Of a stretch of DNA of 64,000 nt, positions 26,838-36,692 are shown piece after piece. The notes under the pieces are model-generated. The model was given only the letters and a program-made list of their open reading frames with translations. It was not told where the DNA came from and searched no databases. This DNA is from Cohnella rhizoplanae. Its GTDB lineage: Bacteria; Bacillota; Bacilli; Paenibacillales; Paenibacillaceae. The translations under genes and the position numbers were made by a program. Each line of letters begins with the position of its first letter. The stretch's first letter is position 1. Location: contig NZ_CAOJCN010000001.1 of NCBI RefSeq assembly GCF_948329515.1, positions 1 through 64,000 of the forward strand. Reading direction: 5' to 3'.

Positions 26838-26881
26838 ATCCCGGTTATGCCCTCTAGCGGGGGGCGTAACCGGGATTTTTT
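26838..26881 (+). terminator. Terminator after the mannosidase gene
   Basis: ATCCCGGTTA (26838-26847) pairs perfectly with TAACCGGGAT (26867-26876), with GCCC/GGGC inside, followed by TTTTTT. A smaller hairpin TCCGGGT/ACCCGGA at 26804-26824 precedes it. Confidence 0.92.
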
Positions 26882-26939
26882 GTATGTTTTCATGACCTCG
26901 GTCCTGATCGAACGCCCGAAACAACAACGCAAGGAAAAA

Positions 26940-26993
26940 TTTACAATACCAAAATATAGGCCCGCATCCCGGTTTACAATACCTGCCTATAAT
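26940..26993 (+). promoter_or_regulatory. Promoter with PhoP-box-like direct repeats
   Basis: The 11-mer TTTACAATACC occurs twice, at 26940-26950 and 26973-26983, exactly 33 bases apart (three 11-base periods). A perfect -10 TATAAT follows at 26988-26993, and no good -35 is present. PhoP of Bacillus binds TT(A/T/C)ACA repeats on an 11-base period upstream of such promoters. The genes downstream lead into pstSCAB, so phosphate-starvation control is a reasonable inference. Confidence 0.6.
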
Positions 26994-27032
26994 GAAAAAC
27001 AGATCAATCAAAAGAAGGGTGACTGGGCGCAC

Positions 27033-28466
27033 ATGGTGATGAAGAAAGCATTCGCGGCAACGATTCTGGCAGCGGCACTGGGAACGGCGGCGGCAGGAAC
27101 GGCAGGCGCAGCTCAAGCGGGCGCGGCTGTAGTCAAGCCGACGGTTAAGCCGGCAGCGGCAAAGGCCGAAGCGCTGCAGGTTAAGCAATCCGTCTTCGTC
27201 GTGAACTACGCGGAGGCGCCGGTACGCACGGTGCTGTCGAATGGGGAGACGCTGGTCTCCGTGCGCGACTTGAGCGCGGCGCTGGGCGCCAAGCTGTCGG
27301 TGCTGAACGGCTATACGACCGTAACGCTGGACGCGCATTCTTTTGCTTTTAAGGCGGGGGCCAAGCAGGTATCGGTCGATGGAACGGTCGCCAGCTTGAA
27401 TCAGGCCGTCAAGAGCATCAACGGCACGGCTTACGTAGCGGTCAAGCCTCTGGTGCAAGCGCTCGGCGGCACGATGGCGCTCAAGGACGGCAAGCTCGCG
27501 GTCAACACGATCAAGCTGCTCTCCGGCGCGGCGTACGCGCGCTTCGCGAACGCCGGACAAGCGGTCGTATCCGTCGAGAGCGACGTCAAGCGGACCGACT
27601 ACCTCGTCGACGTGGCGACGGGCAGGTCGCTCGAACTGCTCGCCAGCGAAGGCAGCTCCGACCTGATCGTTGCGCCTGGCGGCGCCAAGGCTGCTTATAC
27701 GGACGCGGACGGCGCCGTATACGTCATCGACCTGGCGAGCAGGCAGACGAAGCAGGTGAGCGCCGACACGACGATCAAGACGGAGCTCGTATGGTCCGCG
27801 GACGGCAGCGCGATCTACTTCCTCCAAGGCGACAAGGGTTCCGTGATCGCCAAGCTGGACATCGCCGCGGGCACGATCTCGAAGATCGCGGAGGATAAGG
27901 TCGATTATAAATCCGCGTTGTCCGTATCCCCGGACGGCAAGAAGTTCACGTACCTGGTCACGACGCCGCCGAAGGCGACGGCCGATTCCGCGGACCTGGA
28001 CAAGGATACCGTCGATATCGACGCGAGCGGCGAACAAGTGCAAGTGAACCTGTACGACGCATCGGCCGAAAAACCGGCGGCGGTCGCGCTGACTTCGGCG
28101 AAGGACGACAAGCTGTTCGTGGTGTCCCCGGACGGCGGGACGGTCTACTACGTAAGCGTGGCTGACGAAAATGCGAGCGCCGCGGTCGTATCGGTCGACA
28201 AGGACAAGAAGACCGCTACGCTGTTCGCCGAAGGCGACGTGGAGGAGCTCGTCCTGTCCGGCGGCAAGCTGTACGTCCTGACTGCCGTGAACGACGACGC
28301 ATCCGCGATCTATGAAGTCGATCCTGCCACGGCATCCAAGAAGCTGCTGTACACCGTGCCCGCGTCCGCGTCCGGCCTTGCCGTGAACGGATCGCAGATC
28401 GTCATCGCCCTGGAAGACGGCCTATACGTGAACGCGAGCGGCGCCTGGAAGCCCGTTACCCGCTAA
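27033..28466 (+). CDS. Secreted stalk-domain plus beta-propeller protein
   Basis: This 477-residue exported protein has three parts. A signal peptide occupies about residues 1-30 (MVMKKAFAATI, then an Ala-rich core ending AQA). A copper-amine-oxidase-N1-like stalk domain spans about 50-165 (VRTVLSNGETLVSVRDLSAALGA and YVAVKPLVQALGG are typical). A TolB/PD40-like beta-propeller spans about 170-470, with repeated strand pairs such as VWSADGSAIYFL, VSPDGKKFTYLV and VSPDGGTVYYVS. No enzyme motif is seen. Start: ATG at 27033, after AGAAGGGTGA; the frame upstream runs into the mannosidase gene and is not coding. It is 32 bases before pstS, so it is probably co-transcribed with phosphate uptake genes. 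Confidence 0.82.
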   Translation: MVMKKAFAATILAAALGTAAAGTAGAAQAGAAVVKPTVKPAAAKAEALQVKQSVFVVNYAEAPVRTVLSNGETLVSVRDLSAALGAKLSVLNGYTTVTLDAHSFAFKAGAKQVSVDGTVASLNQAVKSINGTAYVAVKPLVQALGGTMALKDGKLAVNTIKLLSGAAYARFANAGQAVVSVESDVKRTDYLVDVATGRSLELLASEGSSDLIVAPGGAKAAYTDADGAVYVIDLASRQTKQVSADTTIKTELVWSADGSAIYFLQGDKGSVIAKLDIAAGTISKIAEDKVDYKSALSVSPDGKKFTYLVTTPPKATADSADLDKDTVDIDASGEQVQVNLYDASAEKPAAVALTSAKDDKLFVVSPDGGTVYYVSVADENASAAVVSVDKDKKTATLFAEGDVEELVLSGGKLYVLTAVNDDASAIYEVDPATASKKLLYTVPASASGLAVNGSQIVIALEDGLYVNASGAWKPVTR

Positions 28467-28498
28467 TTTCCCCATAATGAGAGGAGCACTTCATCCCT

Positions 28499-29353
28499 AT
28501 GAAAAAATGGTTCAAGCCCGCCGCGCTGATCGCGCTCGCGGTCTCCCTGACGGCCGGCGGCGCATCCGCGGCCTCCGCAGCCAGCTCGCTTAAAGGCAAG
28601 ATCGTCATCAACGGCTCCTCGGCGCTGCTGCCGCTGACGCTGCAAGCGAAGAGCGAATTCCAGAAGCTGAACCCGAAGGTCAAGATCTCGGCTTCGGCGG
28701 TCAGCTCCATCGCGGGTCCTCAATCGGTCCGCAAAGGCATCGCCGACATCGGCGCGGTAGACTGGGACGCGTCCGTCGACGTGCCCGGCTTCAAGAAGTT
28801 CGACGGCCAAGTCGCCAACCCGGTCGCCGTCACCGTATTCACGGCGGTCGTCAACAAGAACGTCGGCGTAACCAATCTGACGACCAAGCAGCTGCAAGAC
28901 ATTTTCTCCGGTAAAGTGACCAACTGGAAGGATGTCGGCGGTTCCGACGCCAATATCGTCGTCGTGAACCGGAAGTTCGGCTCCGGCACGCGCGTCAACT
29001 TCCAGATGAAGGCGCTCGAAGGCAAAGACTTCATGACCAAGGGCGACAACTACAAGGAAACGGGCTCGAGCGGAGACATGAAGACCGCGATCGAGACGAC
29101 GCCTAACGCCATCGGCTACATCGACCTGCCGTACGTCACCGACAAAATGAAGGCTCTGTCGATCAACGGCGCTGCGCCGACGGAGAAAAACGTGCTGAAC
29201 GGAACGTACAAAGTATGGGGCATCGGCTACTTCATGACGAAGGGCAAGCCGACGGGCGCGACCAAAGCTTTCATCGAGTACATTCAGAGCGCCAAGTTCC
29301 AGAACGGCTCGCTGAAGAAGCTGAAGTTCATCCCGCTGTCCGCCGTCAAGTAA
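28499..29353 (+). CDS. pstS: Phosphate ABC transporter, substrate-binding protein
   Basis: PstS captures phosphate outside the cell for the Pst importer. It has 284 residues: a signal peptide (about 1-27, ending ASAASA), then the GSSALLPLT phosphate-loop motif, VNRKFGSGTRVNF (the second phosphate contact, SGTR) and the TPNAIGYIDLPYV hinge. There is no lipobox Cys, unlike many Gram-positive PstS lipoproteins, so wall retention or release by another means is expected. The SD (GAGGAG) is 13 bases from the ATG, longer than usual. A hairpin after the gene (29386) separates it from pstC. Confidence 0.95.
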   Translation: MKKWFKPAALIALAVSLTAGGASAASAASSLKGKIVINGSSALLPLTLQAKSEFQKLNPKVKISASAVSSIAGPQSVRKGIADIGAVDWDASVDVPGFKKFDGQVANPVAVTVFTAVVNKNVGVTNLTTKQLQDIFSGKVTNWKDVGGSDANIVVVNRKFGSGTRVNFQMKALEGKDFMTKGDNYKETGSSGDMKTAIETTPNAIGYIDLPYVTDKMKALSINGAAPTEKNVLNGTYKVWGIGYFMTKGKPTGATKAFIEYIQSAKFQNGSLKKLKFIPLSAVK

Positions 29354-29385
29354 TCCGAAGCGGCATCGATCGTAGTACGCCATCA

Positions 29386-29427
29386 AGCCGGCTGCAGCGT
29401 CACAGCGCTTAAGGCCGGCTTTTTCTT
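29386..29427 (+). terminator. Hairpin between pstS and pstC
   Basis: AAGCCGGC (29386-29393) pairs with GCCGGCTT (29415-29422), followed by TTTCTTT. As an intercistronic partial terminator it would give more binding protein than permease. Confidence 0.85.
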
Positions 29428-29459
29428 TATGCTGTCACCTGGGAGAGGAGATTGGTCCT

Positions 29460-30422
29460 ATGCTTGAGATGAACGCGCAGAGCCGCGTCATCGCGCCGGC
29501 GGAGCTGGGCAACAGCTTGCGCCAGGCCGGCGGCGATCGGCTTGACCGCAGATCCCGGCTGAAATTTTTCAACTCGACGTTTAAGGTAATCTGCGTTTCC
29601 GCGGCCGTCTTCGTTTGCCTGGTTCTGTTCGGCATTTTGTTCCTGATGTTCAGGACGGGTATCATGACGTTCGAAACGGTCTCTTTCAAAGAGTTTTTCT
29701 TCTCCGCCAACTGGGACCCGGAGAACGGGCACTTCGGCGCGCTGCTCTTCATATTCGGCACATTCGCCCTGACCGGGCTTACGCTTGTTCTTGCCGTCCC
29801 GATCGCCGTACTGATCGCCGTATTCCTGGCGGAGATCACCCCTGTCTGGCTGCGCGGGGCGCTGCGTCCCGTCATGGACCTGCTCGTCGGCATCCCGTCC
29901 GTGGTCTACGGCTATCTGGGATTGACGATTCTGATCCCGATGCTCCGCGAGCTGACGGGGCGCGATCTGGCGGACGGCCTGCTCGCCGCCGCGATCGTGC
30001 TGGCGATCATGGTTCTGCCGACGATCGCGCGGATCAGCGACGACGCGATCTCGGCCGTTCCGAAGAAATACAGGGACGCCTCGTACGCGCTTGGCTCGAC
30101 GCGCTTCCAGACGATCTTCGGCGTCGTGCTGCCCGCGGCGCGCAGCGGCATCGTCTACGCCATCATCCTCGGCATGGCGCGCGCCATCGGTGAGACGATG
30201 GCCGTCGTCATGGTCATCGGCAACACGCCGCAGCTCGCCGACAGCCTGTTCACGCCGACCGCGGTGCTCACGAGCAACATCGTCATGCAGATCACGAGCG
30301 TCGAGTTCGATTCGACCTGGAATTACGCGCTGTACTTAATGGGCTTCCTGCTGCTCGCGATCTCGCTGCTCCTGATCGTCGCGGTCCGGCTGCTGCAGAA
30401 GAAGGGAGCGAAGGCCTCATGA
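29460..30422 (+). CDS. pstC: Phosphate ABC transporter permease
   Basis: This 320-residue membrane subunit has six predicted membrane segments from about residue 40. The family signatures PVMDLLVGIPSVVYGYLGL (about 138-156) and the EAA-like cytoplasmic loop with YALGSTRFQTIFGVVLPAARSG are present. It pairs with PstA to form the channel. AGGAG precedes the ATG. Its stop overlaps the pstA start by four bases (ATGA). Confidence 0.95.
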   Translation: MLEMNAQSRVIAPAELGNSLRQAGGDRLDRRSRLKFFNSTFKVICVSAAVFVCLVLFGILFLMFRTGIMTFETVSFKEFFFSANWDPENGHFGALLFIFGTFALTGLTLVLAVPIAVLIAVFLAEITPVWLRGALRPVMDLLVGIPSVVYGYLGLTILIPMLRELTGRDLADGLLAAAIVLAIMVLPTIARISDDAISAVPKKYRDASYALGSTRFQTIFGVVLPAARSGIVYAIILGMARAIGETMAVVMVIGNTPQLADSLFTPTAVLTSNIVMQITSVEFDSTWNYALYLMGFLLLAISLLLIVAVRLLQKKGAKAS

Positions 30423-31384
30423 GCGATTCTTCCGACAAGGGCTCGCCTCTGACGCCGGCGCCTGGCTCCGGGTCAGGCGCCCGCTCATCGCCCGTCACCG
30501 CCCGCGGCCGCAACGCGTTCGCCAGAACGACCGGCGCCGCGGCGAGAAACGACCGGCTGTTCAATGTCTTCGTCTGGGCCGTCGGCATTATCGTGATCCT
30601 GTTTATACTCGGGCTGCTGTTCATGCTGCTGCGCAAGGGACTGCCGCAGCTCAGCTGGGATTTCCTGGTCGGACTGCCCAGCGAGATAGAAGAAGGCGGG
30701 GGAATCGGGCCCGCGCTGTTCAACTCGTTTTATATCCTGTTCCTGTCGCTCGCGATCTCGATCCCGCTCGGCATGGCCGCAGGCATCTATCTGGCGGAGT
30801 TCGCGCCGGACAATCGGTTCATCGGCTTTATCCGCATCTGCGTCGAAGGGCTGTCGTCGGTTCCGTCAATCATCTTCGGCCTGTTCGGAATCTCGCTGTT
30901 CGTCGATATTTTCCATCTCGACCTGACGATACTCGGCGGCGCGGTCAGCCTGGCCTTCCTGAACCTGCCGATGCTGACGCGCGTGACCGAGGAGTCGCTG
31001 CGGTCGGTGCCGACGGAGCTCAAGAGCGCCTCGTTCGCGCTCGGCTCGACGCATCTGCAGACGATCCGCACCGTTCTGATTCCGGTCGCCATGAACGGCA
31101 TCGTCACGGGCATCTGCCTGACCGCGGGACGCGCATTCGGCGAGAGCGCCGTCATCATCCTGACCGCGGGGGTCACGACCTCCGGCGAGCTCTGGGACTT
31201 CAACCTGCTGTCGCCCGGCGAGACGCTCGCCGTGCATTTGTGGTACGTCCAGTCCGAAGCCATCGTGCCGGACGCGGGCGATATCGCGCAGAAAGCGACG
31301 GCGGTGCTGATCATGATCGTGCTCGCGATCAATCTCGTATTCCGCCTGCCGCTCTGGATGAAGGCTCGGAAATTAAAAGGCTAG
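30419..31384 (+). CDS. pstA: Phosphate ABC transporter permease
   Basis: This is the 321-residue partner of PstC. An unusually long hydrophilic, Ser/Pro/Gly-rich N-terminus (about 1-45) precedes six membrane segments. VEGLSSVPSIIFGLFGISLF (about 143-162) and ASFALGSTHLQTIRTVLIP are the family marks of PstA. Translation is coupled to pstC. The gap to pstB is 51 bases. Confidence 0.95.
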   Translation: MSDSSDKGSPLTPAPGSGSGARSSPVTARGRNAFARTTGAAARNDRLFNVFVWAVGIIVILFILGLLFMLLRKGLPQLSWDFLVGLPSEIEEGGGIGPALFNSFYILFLSLAISIPLGMAAGIYLAEFAPDNRFIGFIRICVEGLSSVPSIIFGLFGISLFVDIFHLDLTILGGAVSLAFLNLPMLTRVTEESLRSVPTELKSASFALGSTHLQTIRTVLIPVAMNGIVTGICLTAGRAFGESAVIILTAGVTTSGELWDFNLLSPGETLAVHLWYVQSEAIVPDAGDIAQKATAVLIMIVLAINLVFRLPLWMKARKLKG

Positions 31385-31435
31385 CACCGGTATCGGCGGA
31401 CGATAGCGGTCGACATCGAACAGGAGGCACGTCCT

Positions 31436-32197
<762 letters not shown>

Positions 32198-32217
32198 GGT
32201 ATTGGCGATATCGCGCC

Positions 32218-32343
32218 GCATGCCATTATCCCGCTCGCTCAGGCGATATGGATATCACGTTCTCGCGCGCCGTGCCATTATCCCCTTGCGTCAGGATGCA
32301 TCCTAGTGGAGCGATCCTGAGCCGAAGGGATAATGGCATGCGA
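32218..32343. repeat. Three copies of a dispersed palindromic repeat
   Basis: Two direct copies of GCATGCCATTATCCC followed by a GCTCAGG-like end lie at 32218-32243 and 32272-32295, the second diverged. An inverted copy lies at 32314-32343. Copies two and three can fold into one long hairpin (TGCCATTATCCC with GGGATAATGGCA, and TCAGGAT with ATCCTGA inside). The same element occurs at 51375-51405 and, inverted, at 52637-52666. It behaves like a REP or MITE-type intergenic element. Confidence 0.75.
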
Positions 32344-32407
32344 TAAAATCCGGAGCTACGGTCAAATGCACCGGAGCGATAAAGAAGTCCCGCCGCAAAT
32401 TAATCAC

Positions 32408-32457
32408 GGCAAAAAGCCCGCATCTCCTTCCGCGAAGAAGGGATGCGGGCTTTTGCC
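32408..32457 (-). terminator. Terminator after the IMP-dehydrogenase-like gene
   Basis: AAAAGCCCGCATC and GATGCGGGCTTTT form a perfect 13-bp stem with an inner CTTC/GAAG, ending in T residues on the minus strand. It lies just past the stop at 32467. Confidence 0.92.
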
Positions 32458-32466
32458 GCCGCTCGG

Positions 32467-33966
32467 TCAGTCGCCTGACAAGCCGGTTTCTTTGATCATG
32501 ACGTCGTGCGCGCCGCCTTCGACGAGGCTGGTCGCCGATACGAGCGTGATGCGCGCCTCGCGCTGCAGCTCGGGAATGCTGATCGCGCCGCAGTTGCACA
32601 TGGTCGACTTGATTTTCCCCAGCGTCTTGTCCAGATTCTCCTGCAGGCCGCCCGCGTAGGGGACGTAAGAGTCGACGCCTTCCTCGAACAGCAGGTTCTC
32701 TTTGCCGCCGCTGTCGTAACGCTGCCAGTTGCGCGCGCGGTTCGAGCCTTCGCCCCAGAACTCCTTGACGAAGTTGTTGCCGACCTTCAGCTTGCGCGTC
32801 GGGCTCTCGTCGAACCTGGCGAAGTAGCGTCCCATCATGACGAAATCCGCGCCCATCGCAAGGGCGAGCGTAATGTGATAGTCGTGCACGATGCCGCCGT
32901 CCGAACATAGCGGCACGTAGATGCCTGTCTCCTCGAAGTACCGGTCCCGCTCCTCGGCGACCTCGATGAGCGCGGACGCCTGGCCGCGTCCGATGCCCTT
33001 CTGCTCGCGCGTGATGCAGATGGAGCCGCCGCCGATCCCGACCTTGACGAAGTCCGCGCCGGCCTCGACGAGATACCTGAAGCCTTCGCGGTCGACGATG
33101 TTGCCGGCGCCGATCGGGATGTCGAAGTTGGCCTTGACATAGGCGATCGTATCGCGCTGCCATTCGCTGTAGCCGTCCGAGGCGTCGATGACGAGGATGT
33201 CGGCTCCCGCCGCCACGAGCGCGGGCACGCGTTCCTCGTAATCGCGGGTATTGATGCCGGCGCCGACGACATAGCTTTTGTTGGCGTCCAGCAGCTGGAG
33301 CGGGTATTCCTTGTGGGCGTCGTAATCCTTGCGGAAGACCAGATGCTCCAGATGCTGCGTCTCGTCCACGATCGGCAGGCAGTTGAGCTTGTGTTCCCAG
33401 ATGAGGTCGTTGGCTTCGGGGAGAGAGATGCCGGAGCGCCCGCAGACGAGCGATTCGTAGGGCGTCATGAATTCGCGGATCGGTTTGTCGGCCGGGTCGC
33501 GGCTGTCGCGGTAGTCGCGGCTCGTGACGATGCCGAGCAGCTTGCCGCGGGGAGAGCCGTCGTCGGTGATGGCGACGGTGGAGTGGCCCGTCGATGCCTT
33601 GAGCGCCCTGACGTCGGCGAGCGTATGGTCCGGGGTGAGGTTGGAGCGGCTGGCGACGAAGCCGGCCTTGAACGCTTTGACCTTCGCGACCATGCGGGCT
33701 TGCTCGGCGGCGGGCTGGGAACCGAAGATAAAGGAAATGCCGCCGCTGCGGGCCAGGGCGACTGCCATCGCGTCGTCGGAGACGGATTGCATGACGGCGG
33801 AGGAGAACGGGATGTTGAGCGTCAGTCGCGACTGCTCGCCCCGGGCGTGCTTGACGATCGGCGTTGCCAGAGATACGCGCTCGGTCGTGCATTCGCGCCG
33901 CGTCAGGTTCGGGATCAGCAGATACTCGCTGAAGGTGCGCGAAGGTTCCGTATAATACTTGGCCAT
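32467..33966 (-). CDS. IMP dehydrogenase-like enzyme with CBS domains
   Basis: IMP dehydrogenase oxidises IMP to XMP, the committed step of GMP synthesis. The 499-residue protein begins [13 protein letters not shown], which differs from the common GuaB start. The barrel is interrupted by a CBS-pair region (about 110-225, with [21 protein letters not shown]). The catalytic Cys317 sits in [10 protein letters not shown], and the flap and IMP phosphate segments follow ([17 protein letters not shown]). It belongs to the divergent IMPDH group and may be a second copy besides an ordinary guaB elsewhere; that cannot be seen here. Start: ATG at 33966, nine bases after GGAGG; in-frame ATGs upstream are closer to the SD. 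Confidence 0.87.
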   Translation of the reverse strand: MAKYYTEPSRTFSEYLLIPNLTRRECTTERVSLATPIVKHARGEQSRLTLNIPFSSAVMQSVSDDAMAVALARSGGISFIFGSQPAAEQARMVAKVKAFKAGFVASRSNLTPDHTLADVRALKASTGHSTVAITDDGSPRGKLLGIVTSRDYRDSRDPADKPIREFMTPYESLVCGRSGISLPEANDLIWEHKLNCLPIVDETQHLEHLVFRKDYDAHKEYPLQLLDANKSYVVGAGINTRDYEERVPALVAAGADILVIDASDGYSEWQRDTIAYVKANFDIPIGAGNIVDREGFRYLVEAGADFVKVGIGGGSICITREQKGIGRGQASALIEVAEERDRYFEETGIYVPLCSDGGIVHDYHITLALAMGADFVMMGRYFARFDESPTRKLKVGNNFVKEFWGEGSNRARNWQRYDSGGKENLLFEEGVDSYVPYAGGLQENLDKTLGKIKSTMCNCGAISIPELQREARITLVSATSLVEGGAHDVMIKETGLSGD

Positions 33967-34136
33967 GCTCATCATCCTCCCATAGCTCTCGCTCAATAAA
34001 TTTTACCAATAGTAGCATGAGCGGGAGGGCTTGGCAACGAGCAATTGCGAATCAGGCGCATTTATATCGGCAAAAGCCGGCCGGTGTGCTAGGATGAGGT
34101 GGAAGGAATCCTAATTCTACCTATCGAGGTGCAACG

Positions 34137-34943
34137 ATGTCCGCGCGAAATCGAGAAGAACGGCTGTTATGGCCGGAAGGCGCTCCCTACGCGGCCGGGG
34201 AAACGCCGGAAGACAAGCCCGCGATTATCCCTTATCTGCTGGAGGGACCGGATCGGCCGGTCGTCATCGTAGCGCCGGGCGGCGGCTACGGCATGCGCGC
34301 CGACCATGAAGGAGAGCCCGTCGCCTTGTGGCTGAACGGCCTGGGCATCTCCGCGTTCGTGCTTCGCTACCGGGTGGCGCCATACAAGCATCCGGCGCCG
34401 ATGACGGACGCGCTGCGCGCGGTCCGGACCGTGCGCGCCGGCGCCGCCGAGTTCGGCGTCGACCCTGGACGCGTCGGCCTACTGGGCTTTTCCGCGGGCG
34501 GCCACCTGACGGCGTCGGCCGGCACGCAGTGGGAAGGCGCCCTGACGGATGCCGAGGACCCGATCGATCGCTTCTCGGACAGGCCTGATCTGATCGTCCT
34601 CTGTTACCCCGTCATTACGTTCCGGGATCCGCACACGCATGCGGGCAGCCGGCAGAACCTGCTGGGCGCGTCTCCGTCGCGCGAGCTGGTCGAGCGCATG
34701 TCCGCCGAGCTTCGGGTAACCGCCGAGACGCCCCCCGCGTTTCTGTGGCATACGTCGGACGACGCCGCGGTGCCCGTCGAGAACAGCCTGCTGTTCGCCG
34801 CCGCGCTGCGGGAGAACGGCGTTCTTTTCGACCTCCACGTATACAGCAGCGGCGCGCACGGCATCGGCTTGGCCGAGGATCACCCCTTCGCGTCGGGTTG
34901 GACGTCGGCTGCCGCTGCCTGGCTGAAGGCGCAGGGTTTTTGA
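34137..34943 (+). CDS. Alpha/beta hydrolase (acetyl-esterase / BD-FAE type)
   Basis: This 268-residue serine esterase has the oxyanion strand VVIVAPGGGYGMRADHEGEP near 42-61. The nucleophile Ser119 sits in LGFSAGGHL, an Asp lies in HTSDDAAVP near 208, and His241 in SGAHGIGLA. This is the arrangement of xylan or pectin acetylesterase-like enzymes (Bacillus YtaP/YbfK-like). There is no signal peptide. GAGGTG precedes the ATG. It is convergent with another hydrolase across a strong shared terminator. It may deacetylate imported oligosaccharides, by inference from the hydrolases elsewhere in the window. Confidence 0.85.
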   Translation: MSARNREERLLWPEGAPYAAGETPEDKPAIIPYLLEGPDRPVVIVAPGGGYGMRADHEGEPVALWLNGLGISAFVLRYRVAPYKHPAPMTDALRAVRTVRAGAAEFGVDPGRVGLLGFSAGGHLTASAGTQWEGALTDAEDPIDRFSDRPDLIVLCYPVITFRDPHTHAGSRQNLLGASPSRELVERMSAELRVTAETPPAFLWHTSDDAAVPVENSLLFAAALRENGVLFDLHVYSSGAHGIGLAEDHPFASGWTSAAAAWLKAQGF

Positions 34944-34973
34944 GCTCGGGCGGCAAGACGCGAGCTGAAACTG

Positions 34974-35013
34974 AAAAAGTCTCCGGGCGGCCTGGGCCGT
35001 CCGGAGACTTTTT
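34974..35013. terminator. Bidirectional terminator between two hydrolase genes
   Basis: AAAAAGTCTCCGG and CCGGAGACTTTTT form a 13-bp stem with CGGCC/GGCCG inside, symmetric for both strands. Confidence 0.95.
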
Positions 35014-35028
35014 ATGTGCGCGCTCGAA

Positions 35029-35889
35029 TCAGAGTATCGGCGTCTGCTCGGGCTCGACGACGATCGGCTTGGGGATGAGCTGCGTGTCCGCGAGAAAGGC
35101 GGTCAGGCGCTCGCTGAACAGCTGAGGTTCGTCGAACAGGAGCGCGTGCCCGCTCTCCTCGAACCGGTGAAGCGTCGAGCCCGCAACGGTCCGGTGCATC
35201 TCCTCCGCCAGCTCGAAGGGGCAAATCTCGTCCTGGACGCCGTGGAAGATCGCGGTAGGCACGCGGATCAGCGGCAGATCCTCGCGCAGGTCTTCCGTGC
35301 GGAGCGACTCGAGCGCTTTGTAGGCTGCGACTGCGGAGGCTTCCAGCCCTAGCGACAGGAGCCATGCCGCCATGCCGGCGCTAGGCTTGCTCGCGGTCAG
35401 CTGTTTGCCGAAATGCGCGATGAGCCCCGGCCGGTCCGAATAAGCTTGCAGGATCATATCGTCCAGTTTGTCCGTCGGCGTGCCGTACGGGAAGTCCTCC
35501 CGCTGCACGAACGAAGGCGCCGCGGCGCCGATGAGCAGCAGATTTGAAATGCCGTGGCCCGCGTGTCTGGCCATATAGCGCACGGCCACCGCGCCGCCCA
35601 GAGAGAATCCGACCAGCGTCGCGCCGGTGACGCCCAGATGGTCGACGACTGCCTTGACATCGTCGGCCAGACTGCAATAATTGTAGCCGTCCCAAGTCGC
35701 GTCCGACTTGCCGAAGCCGCGGAGGTCGATGCCGATGCATCTGTAGCCGAGCCGCGGCAGCTCCAGAAATTGATATTCGAACATTTTATGGTTGACCGGC
35801 CAACCGTGAAGGAAAATTACCGGTTTGCCTTGGCCGATATCCTCCACATAGATACGAACGCCTTTTTCGACTTCCACGTAATGCGACAT
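35029..35889 (-). CDS. Alpha/beta hydrolase (chloroperoxidase/esterase-like)
   Basis: This 286-residue enzyme has IFLHGWPVNHKMF near 25-37 (oxyanion turn) and DLRGFGKSD near 55-63. Nucleophile Ser96 sits in VGFSLGGAVAV, an Asp in GVQDEICPF, and His in EESGHALLFDEP. This is the layout of non-haem haloperoxidase-type esterases. The C-terminal tail past the catalytic His is about 35 residues and Pro-rich. GGAGGG precedes the ATG by six bases. The natural substrate is unknown. Confidence 0.9.
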   Translation of the reverse strand: MSHYVEVEKGVRIYVEDIGQGKPVIFLHGWPVNHKMFEYQFLELPRLGYRCIGIDLRGFGKSDATWDGYNYCSLADDVKAVVDHLGVTGATLVGFSLGGAVAVRYMARHAGHGISNLLLIGAAAPSFVQREDFPYGTPTDKLDDMILQAYSDRPGLIAHFGKQLTASKPSAGMAAWLLSLGLEASAVAAYKALESLRTEDLREDLPLIRVPTAIFHGVQDEICPFELAEEMHRTVAGSTLHRFEESGHALLFDEPQLFSERLTAFLADTQLIPKPIVVEPEQTPIL

Positions 35890-36138
35890 CGCAATCCCTC
35901 CCGATCGTATGGTTGATTCGCATCGCCATTAATGCTCCCGCAGGGAAGGCATTCAACATGGCGATGCCGTCGCCATTCCTTACCCCACGACCGCTATTCT
36001 CACGCGCGGGACTGGGAAAGGCGCGGCTTCTTGAATCCCGGCCCGCTCGCGCCGTAGCGGGTCTTGTCCGGACCGCATACGTTATCGTGAGTCCGCCGCA
36101 TCATGCGCGACTAACGGCTCGGACAGGGGGAGAATCAT

Positions 36139-36543
36139 ATGACATGGACGTGGAACGGCGCGGTCGCCTTGCTGGGTTCCGCGATCACCTTCAGCTTCGG
36201 CATGTGGAACGAGGCGCTGACGCTGCTCGTCGTGGCGATGGGCGTCGACTACGTGACGGGCGTGTACGCGGCGATCACGGACGGACCGGGACTCAACAGT
36301 CGGACGGGCTTCAAGGGGCTGGCCAAAAAAGGATTGATGCTGCTGGTGCTGCTCATATGCCACCGGATCGATCTGCTGCTGGGCACGAACGCCGTCCTGG
36401 GCGGCGCGACTTATTTTTATCTGGCGAACGAATTAATCTCCGTAATCGAAAACTGCGGGCGCATCGGCATTCCGATGCCCGACAGATTAAAGCAAGTCGT
36501 AGAGATTCTGAAGGGAAAAAGCAAGAGCGACGACTTAAAATAA
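36139..36543 (+). CDS. Holin-like membrane protein (phage holin family 4)
   Basis: This 134-residue protein has an N-terminal hydrophobic stretch with WNEALTLLVVAMGVDYVTGVYAA, a positively charged loop with the SRTGFKGLAKKG motif, two further membrane segments, and a charged tail. This is the TIGR01593/Phage_holin_4 pattern found in prophages, and also as isolated chromosomal copies in Bacillales. No endolysin or phage gene is adjacent, so it may be a retained chromosomal holin linked to lysis or sporulation. GGGGGAG lies six bases before the ATG. The 249 bases upstream (35890-36138) show nothing else I can name. Confidence 0.85.
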   Translation: MTWTWNGAVALLGSAITFSFGMWNEALTLLVVAMGVDYVTGVYAAITDGPGLNSRTGFKGLAKKGLMLLVLLICHRIDLLLGTNAVLGGATYFYLANELISVIENCGRIGIPMPDRLKQVVEILKGKSKSDDLK

Positions 36544-36692
36544 AGAAATTGGAAAAAAATAATGCGGTCGCGTTCATCAAATTGTCAAAAGTGAAAAAAA
36601 GTTGACGCTTTCACGCCGCCGATGGTTGAGTTGCAGCGCCCCTTTTAGGTAATATAAGAGGTAGACAATTCGAGGAAGCAGGGGGAGCAACG

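Noticed and set aside
26472..27032. N-terminal extension of the propeller gene
   Set aside because: It overlaps the mannosidase end and a terminator; the signal peptide begins at 27033.
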